Origin: JAUVXY01 sp964392345
GTDB taxonomy: Bacteria > Actinomycetota > Humimicrobiia > Humimicrobiales > Humimicrobiaceae
Direction of reading: 5' to 3'
Length of the DNA: 18,168 bases
Assembly (NCBI GenBank): GCA_964392345.1
Contig: CAYMPQ010000032.1
Span: forward strand, 1 to 18,168
A program made the translations under genes and the position numbers. This document shows positions 7,821-15,088 of this stretch, in pieces (position 1 is the first letter of the stretch; each line of letters begins with the position of its first letter). The notes beneath the pieces are model-generated. The model had not been told where the DNA came from and did not search any database. It was given only the letters and a program-made list of their open reading frames with translations.

Positions 7821-8471
7821 ATGAGTTCTGATATTCTAAATCAGTTAAAGAATGCAGTGCTTGAATTTGATATAGAAAATGCTGAGGCTGTAGCAAAAAA
7901 AGCAGTAGAGGCTGGGGTTAGCCCGCTCAAGGCAGCAGCAGCTTTAACAGGTGCCATAAGAGAGGTTGGAGATAAATTTGGTAAGGGCGAGTTTTTCCTG
8001 CCTGATCTGGTGTGTGCAGCAGAAGTACTTAAGAAAGCACTTCCAGTAATAAATTCTGCAATTGAAAAAAATGGTGAAAAAGCTAATAAAAGTTTAGGAA
8101 AAGTGATAATTGGTACCGTGTATGGAGATGTGCATTCAATCGGGAAAGGGATGGTGGCAACGCTTCTTTATGTTGCAGGATTTGAAGTAATAGATCTTGG
8201 CATAAATGTAAAGGGGGAAGACTTTCTAAATGCAATAAAGGAAAATAATCCTGATATCTTAGCAATGTCAGCTCTACTTACAACCACTGCAGCTGAGCAG
8301 AAAAATGTCATTGAAGGCCTTAAAAAAGAAGGCGTCAGGGATAATGTAAAAGTAATTGTGGGAGGAAGTCCGATAAACCAGGAGTTTGCAGACTCTATAG
8401 GAGCAGATGGGTATGGGGCTACTGCCCCTGAAGGAGTAAAAATTGCAAAAAAATTATTGGGGATTAGTTAG
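7821..8471 (+). CDS. Corrinoid-binding methyl-carrier protein (MtbC/MttC/MtgC type)
   Basis: 216 aa from ATG 7821, chosen because AAAGGAGGT lies 7-8 bases upstream; an in-frame ATG at 7755 inside lacI would add an unrelated tail. Residues 1-90 form the four-helix cap domain (GKGEFFLPDLVCAAEVLKKAL), and 93-216 the cobalamin-binding Rossmann domain. The base-off cobalamin motif D-x-H-x-x-G is present as GDVHSIGKG, with Asp103, His105 (lower axial cobalt ligand) and Gly108; SALLTTT (150-156) and GGSPI (181-185) are the other cofactor contacts. The protein carries a methyl group on cobalt between two methyltransferases. The motif reads HSIGKG where most members have HDIGKN, a small variation. The MttB-family gene follows after 12 bases. 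No reductive activator (RamA/RACo) gene is in the window. Confidence 0.92.
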   Translation: MSSDILNQLKNAVLEFDIENAEAVAKKAVEAGVSPLKAAAALTGAIREVGDKFGKGEFFLPDLVCAAEVLKKALPVINSAIEKNGEKANKSLGKVIIGTVYGDVHSIGKGMVATLLYVAGFEVIDLGINVKGEDFLNAIKENNPDILAMSALLTTTAAEQKNVIEGLKKEGVRDNVKVIVGGSPINQEFADSIGADGYGATAPEGVKIAKKLLGIS

Positions 8472-8483
8472 GAGGGGAAAGTT

Positions 8484-9932
8484 ATGCAGAAAGGATTTAA
8501 GAGAAAATTTGAACCAATAAAAATATTATCCGGCAGTCAAATCGAGCAGATACACTCTGCTTCGCTTCAAGTACTGGAGGAAGTAGGTTTCAGGTACGAC
8601 TCCGATAAAGCATTAAAACTATTACAAAATAATGGATGTATAGTAGATTATAAAACAAAGATTGCTAAGATACCGCCTGATTTAATAGAGGAATCTATTA
8701 GAAAAACACCAAGCAGCTTTATGGTGAGGTCAAGAGATCCAGAAAAGAGCATAAGGTTAGGTGGAAATACACTTTATTTTATGAATTCGGCCGGTGCAAG
8801 GTATTGCGATGTTGACACAGGTATTGTCACTATGCCAACAATAGAGCAAAACAATGAAGGTGTGATAGTGTCCGATGCTCTTGACACTGTTAATGTGTTC
8901 CCGTCTTACACACCTTATTTTGAAATTAAAGATGTGCCTCCTGTTATGTCCTGTCCTGTTAGTTGTGCACAGAGGATGCGGTTTTCAACTAAACCCAGCA
9001 GAGGGGCACAACCTACTGGTACTTTTATCTGGGAGACGCAAATGGCCCAGGCAGTTGATGCCCAGCTGATGGGCTGTGTTGAAGGTGCGGCCCCACTTTC
9101 ATTAGCTGAAGATGCATGCAATGCTGCGTTTTACTACCTGGATGCTGGTTTTCCAATTTATATAGCATCAGGTTCAATTATGGGGGGTTCCCATCCAATA
9201 ACAGTTGCAGGAGCATCAGTGAGTCATAATGCTGAACTTCTTGCTATTGTAGTTTTGCTTCAGTGCATAAGGCCCGGTTGTGGAATTATTGCCAATAACT
9301 TTGTTTCTGCTATGAATATGGCTACAGGAGATTTAAATTTTGGAACAGTGGCAGTGGCGCTGCACCAGATGGCATATAATCAAATATGGCATTCTTTATA
9401 CAAAATTCCAATCAACAATACTGGGTCTGCCTTTTCTAATTCTAAAAAGATTGATTACCAAACTGCAGCAGAAAAATTACCGCTTGCCATGTGTTCAGCT
9501 CTTTCCGGGGCTAACTTAATAGTTCTTCACGGAGGTGTTACTGGCGAGCTTGCCTACAATCCCATTTTAGCCGTAATTGACGATGATGTGGCCAGTACTA
9601 TTGGAAGGATAGTGGAAGGCTTTGATATAAATGATGCAACTTTAGACATTGATACAATAAAAGAAGTTGGGTCAACTGGAACTTTTCTGAGTACAAAGCA
9701 AACAAGAACTCTTTGGAAAACTGAGGATTACATGCCAAAAGTATTTGATAAAACTTCTTACCAGGAGTGGTTGGCAGGCGGCAAGAAGACTGTTATAGAA
9801 AAAGCAAAGGAAAGGATGGTAGATATTTTAGCAAATCATAAACCCAGGCCTTTAACAGATGAACAGGACAGAGAAATTAACAAAATCCTCAGCGAAGCAA
9901 CAAAATATTATAAAAAGAAAGGCTTGATATAG
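8484..9932 (+). CDS. MttB-superfamily (trimethylamine/betaine-type) corrinoid methyltransferase, non-pyrrolysine
   Basis: 482 aa, full length for the superfamily, with a GGAGGGGA ribosome binding site before ATG 8484. The family pattern is seen from LSGSQIEQIHSASLQVLEEVGFRYDSDKALKLLQNNGC through VRSRDPEKSIRLGGNTLYFMNSAGARYCDVDTG to the TIM-barrel part with GGSHPITVAGASVSHNAELLA and NNTGSAFSNSKKIDYQTAAEK. No in-frame amber codon interrupts the gene; the only TAG is the stop, at the expected length, so this is a non-Pyl member. Characterised non-Pyl members demethylate glycine betaine (MtgB), proline betaine (MtpB) or carnitine (MtcB). They transfer the methyl group to the corrinoid protein encoded just upstream. 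The substrate cannot be read from sequence. Co-regulation with a sugar importer is unusual and suggests a sugar-linked methyl donor (inference). Confidence 0.9.
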   Translation: MQKGFKRKFEPIKILSGSQIEQIHSASLQVLEEVGFRYDSDKALKLLQNNGCIVDYKTKIAKIPPDLIEESIRKTPSSFMVRSRDPEKSIRLGGNTLYFMNSAGARYCDVDTGIVTMPTIEQNNEGVIVSDALDTVNVFPSYTPYFEIKDVPPVMSCPVSCAQRMRFSTKPSRGAQPTGTFIWETQMAQAVDAQLMGCVEGAAPLSLAEDACNAAFYYLDAGFPIYIASGSIMGGSHPITVAGASVSHNAELLAIVVLLQCIRPGCGIIANNFVSAMNMATGDLNFGTVAVALHQMAYNQIWHSLYKIPINNTGSAFSNSKKIDYQTAAEKLPLAMCSALSGANLIVLHGGVTGELAYNPILAVIDDDVASTIGRIVEGFDINDATLDIDTIKEVGSTGTFLSTKQTRTLWKTEDYMPKVFDKTSYQEWLAGGKKTVIEKAKERMVDILANHKPRPLTDEQDREINKILSEATKYYKKKGLI

Positions 9933-9985
9933 CAGGTAAGAGCGGAACATTCTACTTTGCTGTAACAAAAAAATGAGTTGATCTA

Positions 9986-10014
9986 TTGACAAATTATTAG
10001 AACTATAATAATAT
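9986..10014 (+). promoter_or_regulatory. Near-consensus sigma70 promoter of the ABC-transporter operon
   Basis: TTGACA at 9986-9991 is a perfect -35 box; TAATAT at 10009-10014 follows after exactly 17 bases. The expected start (about 10021) adjoins the LacI-type palindrome at 10022-10043. The operon therefore has a strong promoter that depends on release of repression. Confidence 0.75.
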
Positions 10015-10021
10015 TCTCTTG

Positions 10022-10043
10022 TTTAGAGAAACGTTTCTCTAAA
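10022..10043. promoter_or_regulatory. Perfect 22-bp LacI-family operator
   Basis: The half-site TTTAGAGAAAC is followed immediately by its exact reverse complement GTTTCTCTAAA, centred on CG between 10032 and 10033. The AGAAACGTTTCT centre is a classic LacI/GalR-type operator. It sits on the expected transcription start of the promoter at 9986-10014. Confidence 0.85.
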
Positions 10044-10113
10044 ATGTAAAAATTTCTTGCCCACGACAAAATAAATTATATATTTTTTATATCTTTTTAA
10101 AGGAGGGCAGAAT

Positions 10114-10137
10114 ATGAAGCACCAACAGCTAAAATAA
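10114..10137 (+). CDS. Possible 7-residue leader peptide
   Basis: ATG 10114 follows a strong AAAGGAGG (about 10099-10106) at good spacing and reads MKHQQLK before TAA at 10135. The reading frame ends inside the 5' arm of the hairpin at 10128-10152. It lies in the roughly 190-base untranslated leader of the ABC operon. A strong ribosome binding site on so short a frame suggests a regulatory leader or a decayed start; this is inference. Confidence 0.35.
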   Translation: MKHQQLK

Positions 10138-10152
10138 CAAGATTATTTTAGC
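10128..10152 (+). promoter_or_regulatory. Hairpin in the ABC-operon leader
   Basis: GCTAAAATAA (10128-10137) and TTATTTTAGC (10143-10152) are exact complements with a 5-base loop, a 10-bp stem. It overlaps the end of the possible leader peptide. The sequence after it is T-rich but not a clean T-tract, so a terminator/attenuator is possible but weak. Confidence 0.5.
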
Positions 10153-10172
10153 ACAATTTCTTTTAGTAAAAA

Positions 10173-10188
10173 TCATACGAGCGTATGA
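10173..10188. repeat. Short palindrome before the binding-protein start
   Basis: TCATACG-AG-CGTATGA gives a 7-bp stem just upstream of the ribosome binding site of the substrate-binding protein. It may be an mRNA hairpin affecting initiation or a second protein-binding site; its sequence is unlike the LacI operators. Confidence 0.45.
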
Positions 10189-10208
10189 GTAAAATCAAAG
10201 GAGGAAAA

Positions 10209-11333
10209 ATGAGTAAGTTAAAATTAGTTTCTTTCGTTGGGTTGGTGGTGACTATCATTACAACACTGATAATACTGCCAGCTTGTGCAAAAGCAGCGGA
10301 ACCAGAGGTAGTAACAGAGACTGTAATAGAGACTGTAACTGAAACAGTAGTAGAGACTGTAAAAGAAGAAGGGTATGCATACTATGAGAAAATGAGAGAA
10401 TATGCTAAAGCCGGCGAGGAGTATGCTGAAGCTCCAGCTACGGGCCATACACTTGCCTTCACCAATATTATGGGTGGTATTCCGTTTTGTGAAAGTGTGT
10501 GGCAAAATATCCAGGACCAATGGGTACTGGCTGGCGGAGATCCTGCTGACATTTTCTATGCAGACAATCAGTATGATGCAACAATAGGACTTAAAAATGC
10601 AGATATCATGCTTGCTAAAAATCCAGATGTACTTATCAACTTCCAGTTCGATTCAAAGGTAAACAGTATTATATCAACTAAATTTACCCAGGCTGGTATT
10701 CCTATTATAGCAGTAGATGTACCTACGCCGAATGCACCATTCATGGGGTGTAATAATTTTTATGTATCATACCTTGGCGGAGAGTATGCAATCGAAGCTG
10801 TAGAAGCTCAGGGAGGTATAGACACAATTGATGCCATAATACTTATACAGTTCCCGGCAGGCGGCGATGTGCTGATGCTAAGGTCTGAAGGCTTCTACCA
10901 GGCATTTGTTGATAAGTATGGAGCAGATGTAATAGACCCGATTACTTATAGGGCAGATGGAGGCGCAGGTGAGGCCGAACAGGCTAATAGGGCAATGACA
11001 GATATCCTGTCAACAATACCTGATGCTGAGAATGTAGCAATGACATCAATCAATGAGCAGACTATGAGCGGCTGCATAGCAGCTATTCAGACTGCTGGAA
11101 GATGGGATCCGGAGAAGTGGTTTATAGTGACAATGGGCTGTGATGATGTCGGCAAGCAGCAAATCCGCGATGGACTTACTGACGGTTCGGTTGCTTTCTT
11201 CCCAGAAAAATATGGAGAATATCTGGTGCCAGCATCTGTAGCACTGATGAATGACGAACTCGTACCTCCATTCCTCTATGTTGAGAATGTTGTAATCAAT
11301 ATAGATAATATTGACGAATGGTATCCTGAATAA
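10209..11333 (+). CDS. Ribose-type sugar ABC transporter, substrate-binding lipoprotein
   Basis: 374 aa from ATG 10209, chosen for the AAAGGAGGAA just upstream; an in-frame ATG at 10185 lies in a palindrome and would add a tail before the signal peptide. Residues 1-25 are a hydrophobic signal ending in LPAC, so Cys26 should be lipidated and the protein surface- or membrane-anchored. Residues about 36-52 are a repetitive linker of TETV/VETV units, encoded by a short DNA repeat (about 10311-10364). From residue 80 the type-I periplasmic binding fold (Peripla_BP_4, RbsB-like) runs to the end: TLAFTNIMGGIPFCESVW, NPDVLINFQFDSKV, GIPIIAVDVP, VAMTSINEQTMSGCIAAIQ and MGCDDVGKQQIRDG. It captures the sugar and passes it to the permeases encoded downstream. 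The ligand is not predictable by eye. Confidence 0.9.
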   Translation: MSKLKLVSFVGLVVTIITTLIILPACAKAAEPEVVTETVIETVTETVVETVKEEGYAYYEKMREYAKAGEEYAEAPATGHTLAFTNIMGGIPFCESVWQNIQDQWVLAGGDPADIFYADNQYDATIGLKNADIMLAKNPDVLINFQFDSKVNSIISTKFTQAGIPIIAVDVPTPNAPFMGCNNFYVSYLGGEYAIEAVEAQGGIDTIDAIILIQFPAGGDVLMLRSEGFYQAFVDKYGADVIDPITYRADGGAGEAEQANRAMTDILSTIPDAENVAMTSINEQTMSGCIAAIQTAGRWDPEKWFIVTMGCDDVGKQQIRDGLTDGSVAFFPEKYGEYLVPASVALMNDELVPPFLYVENVVINIDNIDEWYPE

Positions 11334-11344
11334 TCATTAGTCGG

Positions 11345-11362
11345 AGCTTTCTTTCGAAAGCT
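11345..11362 (+). repeat. Small stem-loop after the binding-protein gene
   Basis: AGCTTTC (11345-11351) and GAAAGCT (11356-11362) pair as a 7-bp stem with a 4-base loop, 11 bases after the binding-protein stop. Confidence 0.45.
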
Positions 11363-11377
11363 AAGGATTATCAAGAA

Positions 11378-11416
11378 GGCCGAGGGGGCCATAGGCCATA
11401 ACAGGCCTCCCCGGTC
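11378..11416 (+). promoter_or_regulatory. GC-rich intergenic stem-loop between binding-protein and ATPase genes
   Basis: GGCCGAGGGGGCC (11378-11390) pairs with GGCCTCCCCGGTC (11404-11416) over 13 positions with one mismatch and two G-U pairs, leaving a 13-base loop. It stands out from the AT-rich surroundings. No T-tract follows, so it is more likely an mRNA-stabilising or partial-termination element. Such elements let the binding protein be made in excess over the membrane components, as in other ABC operons (inference). Confidence 0.6.
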
Positions 11417-11437
11417 TAAGATTTAGGTGGTGATGAA

Positions 11438-12931
11438 GTGTCTAACAGTAATGGCATTGTTTTAAAGATGGAAAATATTACTAAAACATTCCCGGGTGTT
11501 AGAGCTCTGGATAATGTGTCTATTGATCTGCACAAAGGTGAAGTGCTTGGCATACTGGGAGAAAATGGTGCAGGGAAATCGACGCTTATAAAGATCCTTG
11601 CGGGAAATTATATAAAAGACTCCGGACATATATATATAGACGGAAAGGAACTTGATATCAAGAGTCCGGCAGAGGCAATGGTATCAGGTATAAGAGTTAT
11701 ATATCAGGAATTAAATACTATCGATAATCTTACTGTAACTGAAAATATATTTGTAGGTGAACAGATCGTAAAGGGTCCTTTGAAAATAGTCGATTGGAAA
11801 GCTATGACAGAGCATGCAAAAGAGCTTCTGGGCACACTTAATGTAAAGCTTGATCCAAACGCAATAATAGGGGATCTTTCTGTTTCACAAAAACAGGTAG
11901 TCGAGATTGCGAAGGCGATATCAAAGGAAGCAAAAATAATGGTTATGGATGAACCTACTGCAGCTCTTTCCGAAGAAGAAATAAAATCATTATTTAATAT
12001 AATAAAGACCTTAAAGAAAAGAGGTGTCTCTATCATCTATATATCTCATAGACTAAAAGAGGTCTTTGAGATAGTAGATAGAGTCATAGTACTCCGCGAT
12101 GGAAAAAAGGTAGGGGTTCAAAAAATACAGGAAACAGATTATGGGAAGCTTGTGGCACTTATGGTGGGAAGGGATATAAAGGATATGTATCCCAAAAAAG
12201 AAGTTGAGATCAGTGATGTGGTAATGGATGTAAAAAACTTGAGCGCCGATGGAATTGACAGTATTAGTTTTGAATTAAAAAAAGGTGAGATCCTTGGTAT
12301 ATTCGGTCTTTTGGGATCAGGCAGAACCTCACTGGTTAAGGCTCTGTTTGGAGCAAATAAAATAAAGAGCGGGCAGATATTTATAAATGGTAAGAGAGCA
12401 GTTATTAAAGATCCATCAACCGCAAGGGATAAAAGAGTTGGACTGGTACCGCTTGATAGAAAAGCGGAAGGGCTTGCCCTTATAATGGGAGTAAAGGAAA
12501 ATATTACTCTTGCGAATATAAAAGATCTGGGACAAAACTTTCTAATCAATAAGGAGAAGGAAAAACAAAGGGCAAAGAAATGGGTAGATGAAGTAGGCAT
12601 AAAGACACCTTCTGTGGATCAGGAAGTCAACAGTCTTTCGGGAGGAAATCAGCAGAAAGTGGTTATTGCCAAGTGGCTTGAAAGCGGTTCGCAGATAATA
12701 ATCTTAAATGAGCCTACCCGCGGCATAGATGTGGGTGCAAAGATCGAGATATATAAGTTAATAGAGGATCTGTGTGAAAAAGGTTCTTCAATTATCATGA
12801 TAAGTTCGGAACTTCCAGAAATACTGTCTATTGCTGACAGGATCATAACAATGAATAAAGGCAGGTTTACCGGCCAGTATTTAAGGAAGGAAGCTTCAGA
12901 GGAAAAGCTGCTTCAAAAAGCTTGTCTATAA
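11438..12931 (+). CDS. Ribose-type sugar ABC transporter, duplicated ATP-binding protein
   Basis: 497 aa, the normal length of RbsA/RhaT/MglA-type proteins with two ATPase domains. Translation starts at GTG 11438 behind AGGTGGTG. Domain 1 has Walker A GENGAGKST (41-49), signature LSVSQKQ (147-153) and Walker B IMVMDEPTAAL (167-176). Domain 2 has the degenerate Walker A GLLGSGRTS (290-298, Arg for Lys) usual in this family, signature LSGGNQQ (400-406) and Walker B IIILNEPTRGIDVG. In the latter, Asn424 stands where Asp is usual, before the catalytic Glu425. It powers sugar import together with the two permeases. The start is 104 bases after the binding-protein stop, with two hairpins between. 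Confidence 0.93.
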   Translation: MSNSNGIVLKMENITKTFPGVRALDNVSIDLHKGEVLGILGENGAGKSTLIKILAGNYIKDSGHIYIDGKELDIKSPAEAMVSGIRVIYQELNTIDNLTVTENIFVGEQIVKGPLKIVDWKAMTEHAKELLGTLNVKLDPNAIIGDLSVSQKQVVEIAKAISKEAKIMVMDEPTAALSEEEIKSLFNIIKTLKKRGVSIIYISHRLKEVFEIVDRVIVLRDGKKVGVQKIQETDYGKLVALMVGRDIKDMYPKKEVEISDVVMDVKNLSADGIDSISFELKKGEILGIFGLLGSGRTSLVKALFGANKIKSGQIFINGKRAVIKDPSTARDKRVGLVPLDRKAEGLALIMGVKENITLANIKDLGQNFLINKEKEKQRAKKWVDEVGIKTPSVDQEVNSLSGGNQQKVVIAKWLESGSQIIILNEPTRGIDVGAKIEIYKLIEDLCEKGSSIIMISSELPEILSIADRIITMNKGRFTGQYLRKEASEEKLLQKACL

Positions 12932-12950
12932 AGCTCAAAGGGAGGATATT

Positions 12951-13934
12951 ATGGCAGAAAACGCGAACGCGGGAATCAGTAAAAAAATACATTTTAAAAT
13001 AAATAATACTGCAATACTATTTATAGTACTTGCCGGGCTGTTTATTATTGCTTCTTATGTCGGAAGACCATTTTTCTTTTCAAAATTAAATCTCATACCT
13101 ATGGTAAATAATCTTTCCTTTATAGGGATAGTAGCAGCTGTCCTTACGATGGTTATGGTCACCGGGGAGATTGATTTTTCTATTGGAGGAAATATAGGTC
13201 TTACTGCATGTCTTACCGCACTGCTTCTGGAAAAAGGGCTGCCCGGATGGCTGGTTGTTGTAATTGCGCTGGCAGCCGGTGTTGCAATGGGTGCATTCAA
13301 CGGTATGGTTGTAACTGTAATAGGAGTAAATTCGATAATTGCGACCATAGGTACAATGTTTGTATGGAGAGGAATCGGTTATACATTGACCAATGGCGAA
13401 TCTATCCTGGCTATGAATCCGGTCGTAGATTTCATAGGAAGAGGATTTATTTTTAAAGCAATACCATTTCCGATAGTACTTCTTGTGGTAGTTTTTACAA
13501 TCACCTATATAGTAATGCAGCACTCAAAATGGGGAAGAAAAATATATGCTATAGGATCAAATCCGCTTGCATCATTTCTTTCCGGGATCAATGTGAAGAA
13601 GGTAAAATTTATAGGCTTTCTTATATGCGGTATGACTGCTTCTCTTGGCGGCCTCATCCTCACTTCTCTTACGGCTGTGGGAATGCCCCAGCATGGACAG
13701 GGTCTTGAGCTATTAATAATATCCTCAATAATTTTAGGCGGGACCGTGCTTGGAGGAGGGAAAGGTACTATCCTTGGAACACTTGCAGGCGTTTTTATCT
13801 TAAGTGTTTTATATAATTTTTTGACAATAATGAATATTTATTATTTTTATATGCAGATAGTGCAGGGAACAATTCTGATATTGATTGTTTCAACATATGA
13901 GATAAAGCAGATGATGATAAGAAGAAGAACTTAA
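12951..13934 (+). CDS. Ribose-type sugar ABC transporter, permease 1
   Basis: 327 aa with a GGGAGGAT ribosome binding site before ATG 12951. The protein is strongly hydrophobic with about 8-10 membrane segments, in the BPD_transp_2 (RbsC) family. Marks are MVNNLSFIGIVAAVLTMVMVTGEIDFSIGG near the N-terminus, where RbsC proteins have GIDLSVGS, then GVNSIIATIGTMFVWRGIGY and the C-terminal ILGGTVLGGGKGTILGTLAG glycine-rich loop contacting the ATPase. The E-I-D-F-S-I-G-G variant differs from permease 2, so the two are distinct subunits. They probably form a heterodimeric channel, as in RhaP/RhaQ rhamnose or LsrC/LsrD AI-2 importers. The start is 19 bases after the ATPase stop. Confidence 0.92.
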   Translation: MAENANAGISKKIHFKINNTAILFIVLAGLFIIASYVGRPFFFSKLNLIPMVNNLSFIGIVAAVLTMVMVTGEIDFSIGGNIGLTACLTALLLEKGLPGWLVVVIALAAGVAMGAFNGMVVTVIGVNSIIATIGTMFVWRGIGYTLTNGESILAMNPVVDFIGRGFIFKAIPFPIVLLVVVFTITYIVMQHSKWGRKIYAIGSNPLASFLSGINVKKVKFIGFLICGMTASLGGLILTSLTAVGMPQHGQGLELLIISSIILGGTVLGGGKGTILGTLAGVFILSVLYNFLTIMNIYYFYMQIVQGTILILIVSTYEIKQMMIRRRT

Positions 13935-13979
13935 ATCGTCTGGACCCTATTTTAAATAAAACCAGGTTTTGGAGGATCA

Positions 13980-14960
13980 ATGAAAAAGGTAGCAAAAAAA
14001 TATTCACCGGTCATGAATTTCTTAAGAACTCCGACTCCCACTTTAATCGGAATATATATTGTAATGTTAATATTTTTTTCTCTTAGCAGTGAAAATTTTT
14101 TAACAATACAGAATATAAAGGGTATTTTTAATAATTTTGCAGTATTTGGGATAATGGCTGCAGGTGTTACGGTTGTAATGGTCGGAGGAGGGTTTGATCT
14201 AACAGTCGGTTCTACTGCAGGTCTGGCCGGGATAGTCAGTGCAGTTCTTCTTATGAAAGGTATTGAACTATCAACACCATATGTCTTTGTAATAGCTATG
14301 GTCATCGGCTGTCTTGTCGGTCTTATTAATGGACTTATCATAGTAAAAGTCGGGATCAATCCGATAATCACAACGCTGGGCACACTTGCGATATTCAGGG
14401 GAATCTGCTATTTCTGGGCTGATCTTAATCCGAGGATCTATAATATTTTTGTGCAGAATTTTGGAAGAAAATATATAGGCGGAGTCTTTCCAATCACTAC
14501 TATTTATATAATAGTGGCTTTTACAATAATTACACTTATATTTAAGTTTACAAGATTTGGCAGGAATCTTTTTACAATAGGAGGCAATGAAAATCTGGCA
14601 AGGCTTGCAGGCATACCAGTCGATAGGACAAAGATAATATCTTATATGATCTCCGGGTTTTTTGCTGCAATTGCAGGGCTTCTGCTTATCTCTCAGCTGG
14701 GTTCGGGAAGACCGGAATATGGGACTGGCGCTGAGCTTGAAATTATAACTATAGTAGTACTTGGAGGAGTAATTGTCGGAGGGGGCAAGGGCAATTTTCT
14801 TGGAGTATTTATTGCCCTTGTAATCATACAGACTATATCAAATGGTATGGTGCTTATTGACTTGCCAGTATTTTTGCGTATGGTCGTAAAGGGAGCACTG
14901 CTGGTACTTGTAATTGCAGTCGATGCTATCAGAAGTAAAAGACATCTGCTGCGGTACTGA
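13980..14960 (+). CDS. Ribose-type sugar ABC transporter, permease 2
   Basis: 326 aa, BPD_transp_2 (RbsC) family, with TTGGAGGA before ATG 13980 and 45 bases after permease 1. Key blocks are NFAVFGIMAAGVTVVMVGGG followed by FDLTVGSTAGLAG, VGINPIITTLGTLAIFRGICYF, and the C-terminal VVLGGVIVGGGKGNFLG loop that couples to the ATPase. The family similarity to permease 1 is clear but the sequences are well diverged, which suggests a long-standing two-permease transporter rather than a recent duplication. A T-run follows the stop (about 14964-14972) without a convincing hairpin before it, so transcription may continue into the downstream UroD-family gene. Confidence 0.92.
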   Translation: MKKVAKKYSPVMNFLRTPTPTLIGIYIVMLIFFSLSSENFLTIQNIKGIFNNFAVFGIMAAGVTVVMVGGGFDLTVGSTAGLAGIVSAVLLMKGIELSTPYVFVIAMVIGCLVGLINGLIIVKVGINPIITTLGTLAIFRGICYFWADLNPRIYNIFVQNFGRKYIGGVFPITTIYIIVAFTIITLIFKFTRFGRNLFTIGGNENLARLAGIPVDRTKIISYMISGFFAAIAGLLLISQLGSGRPEYGTGAELEIITIVVLGGVIVGGGKGNFLGVFIALVIIQTISNGMVLIDLPVFLRMVVKGALLVLVIAVDAIRSKRHLLRY

Positions 14961-15004
14961 ATGATTTTTTTTAAGATTTAAGTTTGTAGGGGAAAAGGGT
15001 CTAT

Positions 15005-15075
15005 GAGGGTTTAATACATTATAATTGAGAGGGCCAAATTTAAGTTCTGAATGTATATGAATTATTAAACCCCTC
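15005..15075 (+). repeat. Long-range inverted repeat upstream of UroD-family gene 1
   Basis: GGGTTTAAT (15007-15015) and ATTAAACCC (15064-15072) are exact complements, extended outward by GA/TC past one bulged C. Just inside, ACATT (15016-15020) can pair with AATGT (15050-15054). The 3' arm ends just before the GGAAAGG ribosome binding site (15077-15083), so folding could affect translation. It could also be chance in AT-rich DNA. Confidence 0.35.
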
Positions 15076-15088
15076 CGGAAAGGTAAAT

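Noticed and set aside
9930..9932. TAG at the end of the MttB-family gene as a pyrrolysine codon
   Set aside because: The protein already has full superfamily length, the reading frame after TAG ends within 12 codons, and Pyl in MttB lies internally, not at the end. No pyl genes are seen.
10185..10208. Upstream in-frame ATG for the substrate-binding protein
   Set aside because: It lies in a palindrome, has no ribosome binding site and would put hydrophilic residues before the signal peptide; ATG 10209 has AAAGGAGG at good distance.
12139..12600. Long antisense open frame opposite the ATPase gene
   Set aside because: Its translation is Ser/Phe/Ile/Pro-rich without family features and it is fully opposite a well-supported gene.
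13952..14383. Long antisense open frame opposite permease 2
   Set aside because: It is a low-complexity Thr/Pro/Ile-rich shadow of the hydrophobic permease code, with no ribosome binding site or family match.
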